A stretch of DNA of 64,000 bases from Cherax quadricarinatus (taxonomy: Eukaryota > Arthropoda > Malacostraca > Decapoda > Parastacidae), in NCBI RefSeq assembly GCF_038502225.1, contig NC_091311.1, positions 36,612,084 to 36,676,083 on the forward strand. The letters run 5' to 3'. Under the pieces are notes generated by a model. It had not been told where the DNA came from, did not search any database, and saw only the letters and a list, made by a program, of their open reading frames with translations. Positions 1-11,047 of the stretch are shown in pieces. Within the stretch, counting starts at the first letter, position 1, and the number at the start of each line of letters is the position of its first letter. A program made the translations under genes and the position numbers.

Positions 1-1177
1 TTCCAGAGAGAGTGTCTTATACCGAATCTGGCTTAAACCGAACTAACATTCCCCATAAGTAATAATGGAAATGCAATTACTCCGTTTAAGACACCCAAAA
101 GTATTAAAAAAATGTTTTATATATGAAATATACATTTACCTACACAGAAAACAATGATACATGAGGAATAAAACAATAATAACATCACACTTACCTTTAT
201 TGAAGACATGGTGATGTATGGAAGACAGGAGGAGGGGAGAGGATGGAGGAGTTCACAACTGTTTGGAAGGGGAATCCCACTCCATAAAGACTTCAGGTAC
301 CAAGTCCTTATCCTGGGTTACTTCCCTTCTTTTTTTTTAATGCCACTAGGACCAGCTTGAGAGTCACTGGACCCCTGTTGCTCAAAAAAGTTTTCCAAAG
401 AGGTCTGTTTCTGGTGTATGTTAGGAATTGTGTTGGGAGACAGGACAAGATAGTCCTTCAATATGACACTAATATCAGCTCTACAGCTTATTTATCTAGC
501 ACAATTCATCTAATATGACATAAACAATATTAATAACATTGAAACATGACACATACTCTAGAATGAATAAAATACGTCATTAACTATGTCACAAGTGTTG
601 CTGTGTTGTTGTTGGGTGTATAAGGCCCACTGAGACATAAGCCGTACAAAGTGGTGGTGGAGGTGGCAGCAGCGGTAGAGACTAGAGACGGTGGTGTTGT
701 CAGTTGCCCTATATAACTCCAACAACATTGGAGGGGTTAGATTCGTGCTGTCCATTTTCTATCGATTAATCGCTTAACTTACTTGCCACAGTTAATGCTA
801 CACTTTATCACTGGCTGCCACTATAGCCTTTATAGACTCCTGCTGCTTTAGTATCATACATATTGCAGAATCACTGAAAAAGGCACATTCTCCCCTCTCT
901 TTCAGCCCTTTACCAAAGGGCTGACTGGCACTAGAAGCTTTCTTTGGGCCCTTGGTGGCTTATTTAGCAGTTACAAGCACTAAAAAGAATGGAATAATAC
1001 GAAATGTATCGTATGAACACGTGGGATCGTCCTCACTGGCTGGTAAACAATGGCACACTGGGCAGCTCAGGCCCCGACACGAATGATTTATACCGAATTC
1101 AGTGATGTTTACCGAGCCAATATTTTAACGTAAAAATGCTACTTATTCCAATGACATCTTAATCCGGGGGTCCGCTG
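1..1177 (-). mobile_element. Tigger/pogo-like DNA transposon, internally deleted
   Basis: Minus-strand remnant of a TA-target Tigger element. The right end (1158-1177) reads inward as a terminal repeat like that of H1 at 56937 (CAGCGGACCCCCGG here). Near 900-960 the minus strand encodes GPKKASSA, the conserved start of the transposase seen in H1. Positions 230-400 encode a degraded copy of its C-terminal tail (SDSQAGPSG-like). The helix-turn-helix and DDE core are absent, so it is non-autonomous. About 480-600 resembles 51450-51530 in another Tigger-like element. The left end is cut by the window edge. Confidence 0.75.
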
Positions 1178-1772
1178 TATTAAGTTGTTTTTACTGCTTA
1201 AGACTACAAATACAATAGAAATTTCTTACTTTAAATTGTGAGTGCTGGTGTTTGTCAATTATTGTGAAGAGTTATGCTGTGTCCCTACTGGGCTGAGGTG
1301 GATAGCAGAAGTTCTAGTACTGAAGTCGATGGTTGTACTGGAGTGTGCATAAATTCTGTAATGAATTTTTGGGCTACTTTACCCTGCAGTACATTATACA
1401 GCTGACACTAAGGTATCAGCTGCTCTAGACACCATTTCAGAGCACTGCTTCTAAATTTGTCAGGGTACTCTTCAGTGAAAAAGTCTAATTGAAAGTCAGT
1501 AAGTAAAGTCAGTCAGTCAAGTCAGTAAATCAGTCAATTCAGTAAAGTCAGTCAGTCAAGTCAGACAGTCAGTTATTCATTACACAAACTCGTATATTTA
1601 CCTCGTTCTTTTTAACTGTACAAAATGATGCTTCATTAAAGTCACAGGCTATCTCTTGTCTAGTATCTATTTTTTTCATTAACTCTAAGACTTAAACACT
1701 TATACCTTTTCTTGCCACTTTCAGCAACACTCTTATGCCTACTTGGTGCAATGATTGCTTGGCAGATACAAG
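1178..1772 (-). mobile_element. Decayed jerky/Tigger-like transposon fragment
   Basis: The minus strand of about 1660-1745 reads GKKRYKCLSLRVNEK, resembling the N-terminal CENP-B-like helix-turn-helix leader of jerky/Tigger transposases, followed by stop codons. Positions 1260-1320 share a recognisable block (tgtgtccctNNtgggctgaggtgg) with 13340-13365 in a related decayed element, which supports one family. No intact terminal repeat could be assigned. Family assignment rests on short similarity only. Confidence 0.45.
1495..1577. repeat. Imperfect GTCA-rich tandem repeat
   Basis: About 80 bp of degenerate AGTCAGTC / AAGTCAGTAA words in tandem, a short diverged microsatellite inside the decayed transposon. 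Confidence 0.8.
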
Positions 1773-2822
1773 ATTTTTTTTTTTTTTTTATCACACTGGC
1801 CGATTCCCACCAAGGCAGGGTGGCCCGAAAAAGAAAAACTTTCACCATCATTCGCTCCATCACTGTCTTGCCAGAAGGGTGCTTTACACTACAGTTTTTA
1901 AACTGCAACATTAACACCCCTCCTTCAGAGTGCAGGCACTGTACTTCCCATCTCCAGGACTCAAGTCCGGCCTGCCGGTTTCCCTGAATCCCTTCATAAA
2001 TGTTACTTTGCTCACACTCCAACAGCACGTCAAGTATTAAAAACCATTTGTCTCCATTCACTCCTATCAAACACGCTCACGCATGCCTGCTGGAAGTCCA
2101 AGCCCCTCGCACACAAAACCTCCTTTACCCCCTCCCTCCAACCCTTCCTAGGCCGACCCCTACCCCGCCTTCCTTCCACTACAGACTGATACACTCTTGA
2201 AGTCATTCTGTTTCGCTCCATTCTCTCTACATGTCCAAACCACCTCAACAACCCTTCCTCAGCCCTCTGGACAACAGTTTTGGTAATCCCGCACCTCCTC
2301 CTAACTTCCAAACTACGAATTCTCTGCATTATATTCACACCACACATTGCCCTCAGACATGACATCTCCACTGCCTCCAGCCTTCTCCTCGCTGCAACAT
2401 TCATCACCCACGCTTCACACCCATGTAAGAGCGTTGGTAAAACTATACTCTCATACATTCCCCTCTTTGCCTCCAAGGACAAAGTTCTTTGTCTCCACAG
2501 ACTCCTAAGTGCACCACTCACTCTTTTTCCCTCATCAATTCTATGATTCACCTCATCTTTCATAGACCCATCCGCTGACACGTCCACTCCCAAATATCTG
2601 AATACGTTCACCTCCTCCATACTCTCACCCTCCAATCTGATATTCAATCTTTCATCACCTAATCTTTTTGTTATCCTCATAACCTTACTCTTTCCTGTAT
2701 TCACCTTTAATTTTCTTCTTTTGCACACCCTACCAAATTCATCCACCAATCTCTGCAGCTTCTCTTCAGAATCTCCCAAGAGCACAGTGTCATCAGCAAA
2801 GAGCAGCTGTGACAACTCCCAC
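1773..2822 (-). mobile_element. RTE-like LINE, 5'-truncated copy
   Basis: Minus-strand insertion. Its 3' end is a 15-nt poly-T (a poly-A tail on the element strand) at 1776-1790, preceded by a short hairpin-forming 3' UTR (CCACC/GGTGG stem). The 5' truncation point is at about 2822, where the sequence changes to piggyBac-like MITE DNA. It is closely similar to the copy at 18752-21119. Confidence 0.85.
2030..2822 (-). pseudogene. Reverse transcriptase C-terminal part of RTE-like LINE
   Basis: The open frame begins in the RT palm at KWELSQLLFADDTVLL, with the catalytic FADD box intact. It runs through thumb and C-terminal regions to the family's natural end (RSEWRQMVFNT). A C-terminal RWFGHVERM motif followed by RGRPRKG is visible; the W-x-GH-V-x-R-M motif is typical of RTE-clade and related LINEs. 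The six residues before KWEL are read from flanking MITE DNA and are not part of the gene. The endonuclease and RT fingers are missing, so it is a dead-on-arrival copy. Compared with the 18752 copy it differs by a few residues, for example H for Y in LLxGCEAW and W for S in RPRKGx. Confidence 0.85.
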
Positions 2823-3614
2823 TTTGATAGAATGGAAGACATATTACAGAAATAGAGATGATTTTGATTGGTTTTAGCACCGGAAATGGCTTGAAACTGA
2901 GCTCAAAGTAGCGGAAATGTTAAATTTTTGTCGATGTTCAAGAGTAAACAAACGACCTCACACGTCTAATACACGCCAGCTGGTGGATCTAATACACATT
3001 CACAAATGTGGTGATGATATTTATACAATTATTACAATATTGCATAACAGTAAATCTTCTATTTTTTGGTGTGAATAAAAATTCATTATGTAAATAAAAA
3101 ATAAAAATGGGATTTATTTGTAAAGCCTCAAAACGTAACTAATGAACCGAGGAAATGTTAGTTTAGTGCCAGGAATGCCTACATTGTTTATTCTGGATGC
3201 TATTTTGAAATTGGAATATTTTGAACTTTGTGTTAAATTGGCCAAATTACCAATTTCCGATCACTTTATTTTGTAGTTGAAACAGTTGACTTGGCGATTT
3301 CTTGTGCTCAATCGATAGAATAGAAGTAGTACTAGTAAAATAGCTAAGAATTTGGTCGACTGGAATGATGTAATTGGCCTAAAATGGGAGTCAAAGTCGG
3401 CAAAATCGCCGATTCGTAAATATCGCTGACACATCAAAATTCGCGAGAGCATAATTTTGTCAATTTTCCATCAAATTTCATACTTTTTGTTTTATTTCCT
3501 TTGCAAAAAGATTCTCTACCATTTCATAAGAAAAAATAACAAATTTTTTTTTGGAAAATTCTTGGACACTGGGGCACCACTTCAGATTTGGGCCTTGGAC
3601 CCTGAAAGGGTTAA
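2823..3614 (-). mobile_element. piggyBac-like MITE remnant (P3)
   Basis: This segment matches the reverse complement of the interior and one end of P2 (36733-37804), including the 'gtgccaggaatg' block, the 'aaaatcgccgat' block and the T-rich subterminal region. It ends with CCCTGAAAGGG immediately before TTAA (3611-3614). The other end is missing, replaced by the RTE insertion at 2822. No transposase frame remains. Confidence 0.7.
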
Positions 3615-3846
3615 ATGTTTATTTATCCATTAAAATTAGTCATTTATATTTATTTCTTATTGTTTTCTATATGTAAAACTATAGTTATTCTCTAAAAATG
3701 TATTTTTTGTTAATAATTTAGGTGTCTGGAATGGATTAATTGGATTTACATTATTTCTTATGGGAAATAGTACTTCGGTTTTTGTCCATTTAAGATTTCG
3801 ACCAACCTTCTGGAACAGATTAAGGACAAAAACCGGGGTTCCACTG
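3615..3846 (+). mobile_element. Tigger-like 3' terminal fragment
   Basis: It matches 18300-18547, the 3' arm of another Tigger-like element, and ends in the terminal repeat GGGGTTCCACTG followed by TA (3847-3848). The shared TTAAATGTTNATTTATCC start shows that P3 inserted at a TTAA inside this Tigger arm. Confidence 0.7.
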
Positions 3847-3851
3847 TAAAT

Positions 3852-3911
3852 GACTGGTCCGAACCCTCGACTGGTCCGAACCCTTGACTGGTCCGAACCC
3901 TTGACTGGTTT
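3852..3911 (+). repeat. 17-bp tandem repeat at 5' end of LINE A
   Basis: Three and a half tandem copies of a 17-bp unit (GACTGGTCCGAACCCTT). The same unit recurs about 2.5 times at the 5' end of copy C (30728-30770), so it is an element feature, possibly promoter repeats. Confidence 0.8.
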
Positions 3912-4143
3912 CAAATGGATTCGTTGGACAATAAAGCAGACTGTAAATGGATGGGGTTGTAGGCGCCCTTATCAAACACAAACAATAAATATAAATCAGG
4001 AACGTACACGGTAAGCTGTCCAATATACAAGTACAGTTAGAAATAGAAATACAAATAGCTAGAGCTTCACTTTAAGGAGGTTATTAATAGAATATTCAAG
4101 AGGTTGCTAGTAGAATTACAGTAAATCAACCATTCAAATCATT

Positions 4144-5448
4144 ATGAAGCTCTGTGTAGTCTGCGGTCAATCAAACAAACGGGCTTCCACATGGATAAAT
4201 TGTCATTTTTGTGGAAATTGGTGTTACGCCCCTTGTGCAGATATCCAAGAACTATCTACAAGCAGTATTAAAACAGGGAAGTGTTTTTGGGTATGCCCAA
4301 ATGAGATAAATCTGTGGACTATAATCACAAGGGTATTAAAAGAGGATAACATCAAAGCTGCTTTCATAGAAAACCTGGAAGCTTTCTACAACAGATGGGA
4401 ACATAAAAAGTCTGGGCTGAATGGTACTGCCCTTGATACTGGCCATGTAGTCAGAAACTGTAAGGCTGGAGGTGATGTCCTGGTAGTCAGTAAATGTGGG
4501 GCTGATAGTGCTGTCCTGGGAGACAGTAATGGTGAAGCTGGAGGTGCTGTCCTGGGAGACAGTAATGGTGAAGCTGGAGGTGCTGTTCTGGTAGTCAGTA
4601 AATGTGGGGCTGATAGTGCTGTCCTGGGAGACAGTAATGGTGAAGCTGGAGGTGCTGTCCTGGGAGACAGTAATGGTGAAGCTGGAGGTGCTGTCCTGGG
4701 AGACAGTAATGGTGAAGCTGGAGATTTTGTCCAGGTAGTCGGGAATTATACGCAGGAAGGAATACATATAAATGACCTCATAGGGGACAGGAGCCGTAGT
4801 AGGGAAACAAGTGTAGTCAAAGATAAGATAAAACCAATATTGCAAACTAGAAATACCACAGGAAATAGCAAACAAGAGGACTCCACTAGCAATAGCGAGG
4901 ATATATTACCAAAAACAACTGGTGGGAGCTCCATTGGTGGTGCTAGGGAGCATAGGAATAAGACAGGGAAACATGCACCAACATGGAATACAGTCACAGA
5001 AACCCAAGGCAAATGGAAACCAAGCCTGTGCACATACTATGCACTTGGTATCTGCAGGCATGGGAAATCTGGAAAAACAGACGGGATGTGCAACTATGAC
5101 CACCCTAGAAAATGCCATGCCCATATGACAACAGGAAAATGCAAACTCCCTTCCTGTAAGCTTTTTCACCCTGAACTGTGTACCTCTTCAGTACAGGAAA
5201 GACTGTGCTATAACTTAAATTGCCAGGCACACCATCTAAAGGGGACAAAAAGATACAAAACATCCAGGCCATGGGAAAACCTGGGTAGCCACAGCCACTC
5301 AAGAGGGAGAGGTTTTTTAGTGCCAGGAAGGAAAAAAAAACTGGCAGGTTATGGCAGAAATCATACACCAAATCCAGTCATTCCTGGAATGGAACCACAG
5401 TCGATGGCCTCCACTCCAAACCAACAGATACAGATACTAATGCCGTAA
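4144..5448 (+). CDS. ORF1 protein of CR1-like LINE A
   Basis: Intact 434-codon frame. The N-terminus is a PHD-like zinc finger: Cys pairs at C4/C7 and C20/C23, then WC27 and a WxC at about 51. The usual His at 28 is Tyr here. The centre (about 118-200) is a 12-residue tandem repeat, consensus GGAVLGDSNGEA. The C-terminal third holds several Cys/His clusters of CCCH style (CTYYALGIC, CNYDHP, CKLFHP, LCYNLNC), probably nucleic-acid binding. LINE ORF1 proteins coat the element RNA. The start ATG is shared with copy C. The frame ends 39 bp before ORF2. Confidence 0.8.
   Translation: MKLCVVCGQSNKRASTWINCHFCGNWCYAPCADIQELSTSSIKTGKCFWVCPNEINLWTIITRVLKEDNIKAAFIENLEAFYNRWEHKKSGLNGTALDTGHVVRNCKAGGDVLVVSKCGADSAVLGDSNGEAGGAVLGDSNGEAGGAVLVVSKCGADSAVLGDSNGEAGGAVLGDSNGEAGGAVLGDSNGEAGDFVQVVGNYTQEGIHINDLIGDRSRSRETSVVKDKIKPILQTRNTTGNSKQEDSTSNSEDILPKTTGGSSIGGAREHRNKTGKHAPTWNTVTETQGKWKPSLCTYYALGICRHGKSGKTDGMCNYDHPRKCHAHMTTGKCKLPSCKLFHPELCTSSVQERLCYNLNCQAHHLKGTKRYKTSRPWENLGSHSHSRGRGFLVPGRKKKLAGYGRNHTPNPVIPGMEPQSMASTPNQQIQILMP
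4497..4733 (+). repeat. 36-bp minisatellite inside LINE ORF1
   Basis: In-frame 36-bp units (starting around GCTGTCCTGGGAGACAGTAA) encode GDSNGEAGGAVL. Two higher-order blocks begin with CGADSAVL. Copy C (about 30000-30175) has fewer units, so the number varies between copies while the frame is kept. Confidence 0.85.
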
Positions 5449-5487
5449 AAAAAATCCCCCCCCAGTACCGACAATACCACCAGTCCG

Positions 5488-8468
5488 ATGACATTCTTCT
5501 TTGCAAATATACAGGGTCTAAAGCCAGCAACAAACAACAAAATACCTTTCATCCGTGGACTGCTTGCAGAGGCAAAGGCAATGTTCGCGGCTTTCACTGA
5601 GACCTACATAAAGGATCACTTGGACAACGAAATATGGATCCCAGGTTACAACCTATACAGATGTGACAGAGTGAACAGGCAAAAGGGGGGGGGGGGGTTG
5701 GCCTGTACATTGCAGAGTCACTTGTTTGCACAGAACTGCTTAATGCCTCAAATGATGTAGTGGAAGTTTTAGCAGTAAAGGTCGAGAACCAAAACCTAGT
5801 CATTGTGGTAGTCTACAAGCCTCCGGATGCAACATCCCAGCAATTCCAGGAACAGCTGTTAAAAATTGACCACTGTCTGGAAAATCTTCCAGCTCCTGCA
5901 CCCAACATCTTGCTCCTGGGGGATTTCAACTTAAGGCACCTAAAATGGAGGAATATAGCAAATAATAATGTTGTAGTAATAACACCAGGAGGCAGCCTTG
6001 ATGAAAACTCACACTCACACGAGCTTTTAAATCTTTGCACAAAATTCAATTTAAACCAGCAAATAATAGAGCCTACTAGACTGGAGAATACACTAGACCT
6101 CATCTTCACTAACAATGATGATCTGATAAGAAATGTCACCATATCAAAAAAATATACTCAGATCACAACATAATTGAGGTTCAGACATGTATGCGTGGAG
6201 CCCCAGACCGACATAATGAGACTAGCCACGAGGGAGCATTCACCAAATTCAACTTCAATAACAAAAACATAAAGTGGGACCAAGTAAACCAAGGCCTAAC
6301 TGATATAAGCTGGGAAGATATACTAAGCAACACAGACCCCAACTTATGCCTAGAACAGATTAACTTGGTGGCACTCGATGTATGCACAAGGCTTATTCCT
6401 CTAAGAAAAAGTAGGAGTAGGTGTAAAATAGAAAGAGACAGGCGCTCCCTTTACAGGCGACGGAAAAGAATAACAGAGCGGCTAAAAGAGGTCAATATAT
6501 CTGAAATGCGTAGGGAGACACTGGTCAGAGAAATAGCAAGCATCGAACTTAAGCTAAAGGAATCTTATAGGAGTCAGGAATCGCGGGAAGAACTAAAAGC
6601 CATAAATGAAATTGAAAGAAACCCAAAGTATTTCTTCTCCTATGCCAAATCAAAGTCGAGAACAACGTCCAGTATTGGGCCCCTACTTAAACAAGATGGG
6701 TCCTACACAGATGACAGCAAGGAAATGAGTGAGCTACGAAAGTCCCAGTATGACTCAGTTTTTAGCAAGCCGCTAACCAGACAGAGTCGAAGATCAAAAT
6801 TAATTTTTTATGAGAGAGCCACAAAATTTGATTAACACAAGCCTATCCGATGTTATCCTGACGCCAAATGACTATGAATAGGCGATAAATGACATACCCA
6901 TGCACTCTGCCCCAGGGCCAGACTCATGGAACTCTGTGTTCATCAAGAACTGCAAGAAGCCCCTATCACGAGCCTTTTCCATCCTATGGAGAGGGAGCAT
7001 GGACATGGGGGTCGTCCCACAGTTACTAAAAGCAACAGACATAGCCCCACTCCACAAAGGGGGCAGTAAAGCAACAGCAAAGAACTACAGACCAATAGCA
7101 CTAACATCCCATATCATAAAAATCTTTGAAAGGGTCCTAAGAAGCAAGATCACCACCCATCTAGAAACCCATCAGTTACACAACCCAGGGCAACATGGGT
7201 TTAGAACAGGTCACTCCTGTCTGTCTCAACTATTGGATCACTACGACAAGGTCCTAAATGCACTAGAAGACAAAAAGAATGCAGATGTAATATATACAGA
7301 CTTTGCAAAAGCCTTTGACAAGTGTGACCATGGCATAATAGCGCACAAAATGGGTGCTAAAGGAATAACAGGAAAAGTCGGTCGATGGATCTATAATTTC
7401 CTCACTAACAGAACACGGAGAGTAGTCGTTAACAGAGTAAAGTCCGAGGCAGCTACCGTGAAAAGCTCTGTTCCACAAGGCACAGTACTCGCTCCCATCT
7501 TGTTCCTCATCCTCATATCCGACATAGACAAGGATGTCAGCCACAGCACCGTGTCTTCCTTTGCAGATGACACCCGAATCTGCATGACACTGCAGACACT
7601 GCAAGGCTCCAGGCAGACATCAACCAAATCTTTCAGTGGGCTGCAGAAAACAATATGAAGTTGAACGATGAGAAATTTCAATTACTCAGATATGGTAAAC
7701 ATGAGGAAATTAAATCTTCATCAGAGTACAAAACAAATTCTGGCCACAAAATAGAGCGAAACACCAATGTCAAAGACCTGGGATCTCACCTTCAAGGACC
7801 ATAACCTTGTATCAATCACATCTGCTAGAAAAATGACAGGATGGATAATGAGAACCCTCAAAACTAGGGAGGCCAATCCCATGATGACACTCTTCAGGTC
7901 ACTTGTTCTATCTAGGCTGGAATGTTGCTGCAGACTAACAGCACCTTTCAAGGCAGGTGAAATTGCTGACCTAGAAAATGTACAGAGAACCTTCACGGCG
8001 CGCATAACGGAGATAAAACACCTGAATTACTGGAAGCACTTGAGGTTCCTACACCTGTATTCCCTGGAATGCAGGTGGGAGAGATACATGATTATATACA
8101 CCTGGAAAATCCTAGAGGGACTAGTACTGAACTTGCACACGAAAATCACTTACTACGAAAGCAAAAGACTTGGCAGACAATGCAACATCTCCCCAATGAA
8201 AAGCAGAGGTATCACTAGGACGTTAAGAGACCATACAATAAGTGTCAGGGGCCGAGACTGTTCAACTGCCTCCCAGCATACATAAGGGGGATTACCAACA
8301 GACCCCTGGCAGTCTTCAAGCTGGCACTGGACAAGCACCTAAAGTCGGTTCCTGACCAGTCGGGCTGTGGCTCATACGTTGGTTTGCGTGCAGACAGCAG
8401 CAACAGCCTGGTTGATCAGGTTCTGATCCACCAGGAGGCCTGGTCACAGACTGGGCCACGGGGTCGTT
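5488..8468 (+). pseudogene. ORF2 (endonuclease + RT) of CR1-like LINE A, broken
   Basis: It starts at MTFFFANIQGLKPATNN with an APE-type endonuclease (LLGDFNLRHLKW near 5920, then SDHN-type end) and a reverse transcriptase (FTDFAKAFDKCDHG near 7300, VPQGTVLAPILFL near 7475, FADDTRICM near 7560). Breaks seen by comparison with copies B and C: a 13-G homopolymer at 5687-5699 shifts the frame; about one base is lost near 6150; a small deletion lies near 6780 with an in-frame TAA shared with copy C; and further deletions lie near 7590 and 7780. The C-terminal tail (RPLAVFKLALDKHLKSVPDQ-like) ends at the Gypsy insertion. Confidence 0.85.
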
Positions 8469-8756
8469 TCTCAGTAGTAGTACCAGTTCCTTGTAACCAG
8501 TTACCAGTAACCAGTGTACCAGTAGATGACTCACTACCAACCGTCTGTGTGAATCATTGACTGTATTCATATTGCTGCTGACCATAGCAGGATTTTAAAC
8601 ACCCTCACCCGTAGGCTCTATGGGTCGGTCGTAGTTAGCCAGCAGAGAGAGACAGGTCAGCTGTTGGCGCTTCCCCATACCTTCCGTTTTATTATACGTA
8701 CTACCAGCCTACATGAGTATTCTTACCCCTTCCACGTTTCGAAAACCCACATGACA
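8469..8756 (+). repeat. Left (5') LTR of Gypsy element
   Basis: 288 bp, beginning TCTCAGTAGTAGTACC and ending CCCACATGACA. It is followed by a 2-nt spacer and the primer-binding site. The 5' edge is not the canonical TG. Confidence 0.9.
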
Positions 8757-8758
8757 AA

Positions 8759-8777
8759 TGGTGGCAGCGGTGGGATT
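8759..8777 (+). promoter_or_regulatory. Primer-binding site, tRNA-Leu type
   Basis: TGGTGGCAGCGGTGGGATT is complementary to a tRNA 3' end of the form AATCCCACCGCTGCCA plus CCA, which is the 3' end of a metazoan tRNA-Leu as I recall it. It lies two bases inside the left LTR, so the element reads left to right. Confidence 0.75.
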
Positions 8778-9945
8778 GAACTCTTGGATAGTCAAGGTCC
8801 ATCTGGCTAACCTTCCAGTAGGTTGTTTGTTCTGGAATAAAGGTATCAGTGGAGCGTGGTCTCTCAAGACATGAACAGAGTACTGATAAATAATGTCTCG
8901 GAAGTGCTTTAAAGACCATACTATTGCTAAAGCTTCTTGCTCAGTTACTGTATAATTAAGTTCAGCCTTCGTAAGGACTTGGCTAGCAAATGCAACTGCG
9001 TTGTACTTGCCATCAGTCTTCTGAGCTAGTACGGCACCTATGCCAATAGAACTAGCATCAGTAGTCAGATAGAAGGGGTTAGAAAAATCTGGAAATTTCA
9101 AAATTGGAGCAGATGTTAGCTTCTCTTTTAAAGTTTGGAATGCTCGTTCTTGACGGAAGGTCCAAACAAAAGAAGCATCTTTCTTAAGCAACTTAGTTAG
9201 AGGAGCAGCTATGGAAGAAAAATTGGCAATGAAAGATCTATAAAAACCTGCTAAGCCCACAAAGGATCTTACAGCATCAGCAGTTTTGGGAGTTGGAAAA
9301 TTTAGTACTGCAGTTACTTTACTTTAGTCAGTCGTAACCCCTCTAGGAGTGACTACGTGACCAAGAAACTTAATTTCTGATCTGAAAAATTGACATTCAG
9401 ACAGTTTGATCTTTAAATTGGCTTCTTCAAGCTTACCAAGTACTACATCAAGTCTTTTCAAGTGTGTATCCACGTCTTTAGACATGACGATTACGTCATC
9501 TAAGTACACCATAAGTGCATTACCTATGAGACCTCTAAAGATATTAGTCATGAGCCTTGAGAACGTGATAGGGGAGGATCGTAATCCAAACGCCATACGG
9601 AGGAAGTGATAATGACCTGTAGGAGTGGAGAATGCAGTTAGCTCTTGGCTGTCCTCGTGAGGAGGGACTTGCCAAAACCCTTGTAACAAATCCAGGGTTG
9701 AAAAGACTTTGTTATCTCCGATGTTACGTAAAAGATCACCCAGTACAGGGAGTGGAAAGCGATCTGGAATAGTTTTCGCATTTAACTTCCTAAAGTCAAT
9801 CACTGGGCGCCAAGTACCATCCTTCTTAGGTACTAGGATCAAGGGCGCATTCCAAGGTGAATTGCTAGGTGCAATAACTCCATCATCAAGCATTTGATTG
9901 ATCAATTCTTCTGCGACAGCAACTTGTGAATGACAAAATAATTCA
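8778..9945 (-). pseudogene. Gypsy pol fragment: reverse transcriptase and RNase H
   Basis: Minus-strand frame, continuous apart from one TAA near 9322. RT motifs: WRPVIDFRKLN, STLDLLQGFWQVP, FLRMAFGLRSSP, and YLDD at the catalytic box. Then follow FLGHVVTPRG, the connection GLAGFYRSFI, and RNase H with LTTDASSIGIGAVLAQ and ALAIVWSLKHFR. The frame stops being pol at RWTLTIQEFNP and runs straight into the complement of the primer-binding site and LTR. Protease and gag (upstream) and integrase (downstream) are absent. This is typical Ty3/Gypsy order, but inverted relative to its own LTRs. Confidence 0.85.
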
Positions 9946-11047
9946 CTGCAGAACAAGTGCAACAAAATAAGGTGCAGAAATAATCAATGCAGTAATAAAA
10001 GTTACACTGGGAAAATGTAGGTTAAATAATAAAATAAAAATATGAAGAAAAACTGATTGACCACTTTAACTCTTAATTGTAAATTAAACAAAACAATTTA
10101 CTCAGAAAACAAAACAATTTACTCAGAGTAAAGAAAATACTTTGTTAAAAAGAAATTGAAATTACACTAAGAGTGAATTTGTTCAAAGAAATATGAAAAA
10201 TATGAATAAAAATAAAACAAGAAACAAAACTGGAAGTGTAACACTTACAAGTGGCGGGGCACACAACACTTACAAGTGGCGGGGCACACACAACATATTC
10301 ACTTATTCATTTTTTTTTTGTATATTCTTACAACAAAATCTTGCTGTGACTGATACGACAAAAATTGCTGGCAAAAATAATGGTACACAAGTCTGCGAAA
10401 AGATCAGAGAAGTAAGCCACACAAGTTCCTCTGAAGTATTGTCTCATATATCGCCAATTGGATGATGCTAAGAGTGGTCTTCACCATCCCTGTGGCATAG
10501 AGTGGCTTACAAGCCACCTTTGTGAGTGGTAAGAGTGAGCGCCAGTGAGTGAGTCACGCTCCCACCACCACCCGCCACACTCATCCACTCTACTCATCTA
10601 CCTGTGGTTCTTTTTCCACCCTTGTACCGGGTCCTAGAACTGTTTTGGCTCACATAATTGGTCAAGAGATTGTAGCTGAGCGCCAACGATAATGCCAGTT
10701 ATGTGAGTTCAAGATTCGGTGCACTCAAATCTAGACTTAACTCTCAGAATTCGGAGAGAACGTGAACACAGATCGATCGATCAAATTTTTTTTTTCTTAC
10801 TTCTATTGTGTAATCCCAATGTTGAGTTTCATTCGATGAGTTGTGCTATATTATACCTTGTATTGCATTACAGTTTCATTACAGTCTCAGTTACGTAAGC
10901 TTCCATTCCAATATTCTACTTATATATGTTATAATGTTCAATTGTTGTGTACTTTGACATTGTATAGAATCAGCCCAAGCCGTACACCTGCCGTCTCTAG
11001 TTTGTATTAGTTGTATGTCGGGACGACATACGTTAGCATCGCCGAGC
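9946..11047 (+). other. Non-coding interior of Gypsy element
   Basis: A-rich stretch without a convincing frame. It holds two short tandem duplications (a 20-bp word at 10088-10127, and a 25-bp word around GGCGGGGCACAC at 10238-10288). Just before the right LTR there is a perfect 8-bp hairpin (arms 11013-11020 and 11024-11031). No gag could be recognised. Confidence 0.6.

Larger units (their letters stand above)
3849..8468 (+). mobile_element. CR1-like LINE copy A (interrupted)
   Basis: Near full-length plus-strand non-LTR element with 5' UTR, ORF1 (4144-5448), a degraded ORF2, and a 3' end displaced to 11336-11372 by a Gypsy insertion. The 3' terminus carries a short direct repeat (CTCCAGGTAAACTCCAGG) instead of poly-A, as in CR1-type elements. 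CR1 assignment is from ORF1 architecture, RT style and this tail; a phylogeny has not been run. Confidence 0.8.

Noticed and set aside
4144..5448. Host zinc-finger gene
   Set aside because: The same frame lies in copy C upstream of the same RT gene, with the same 5' repeats; it is LINE ORF1.
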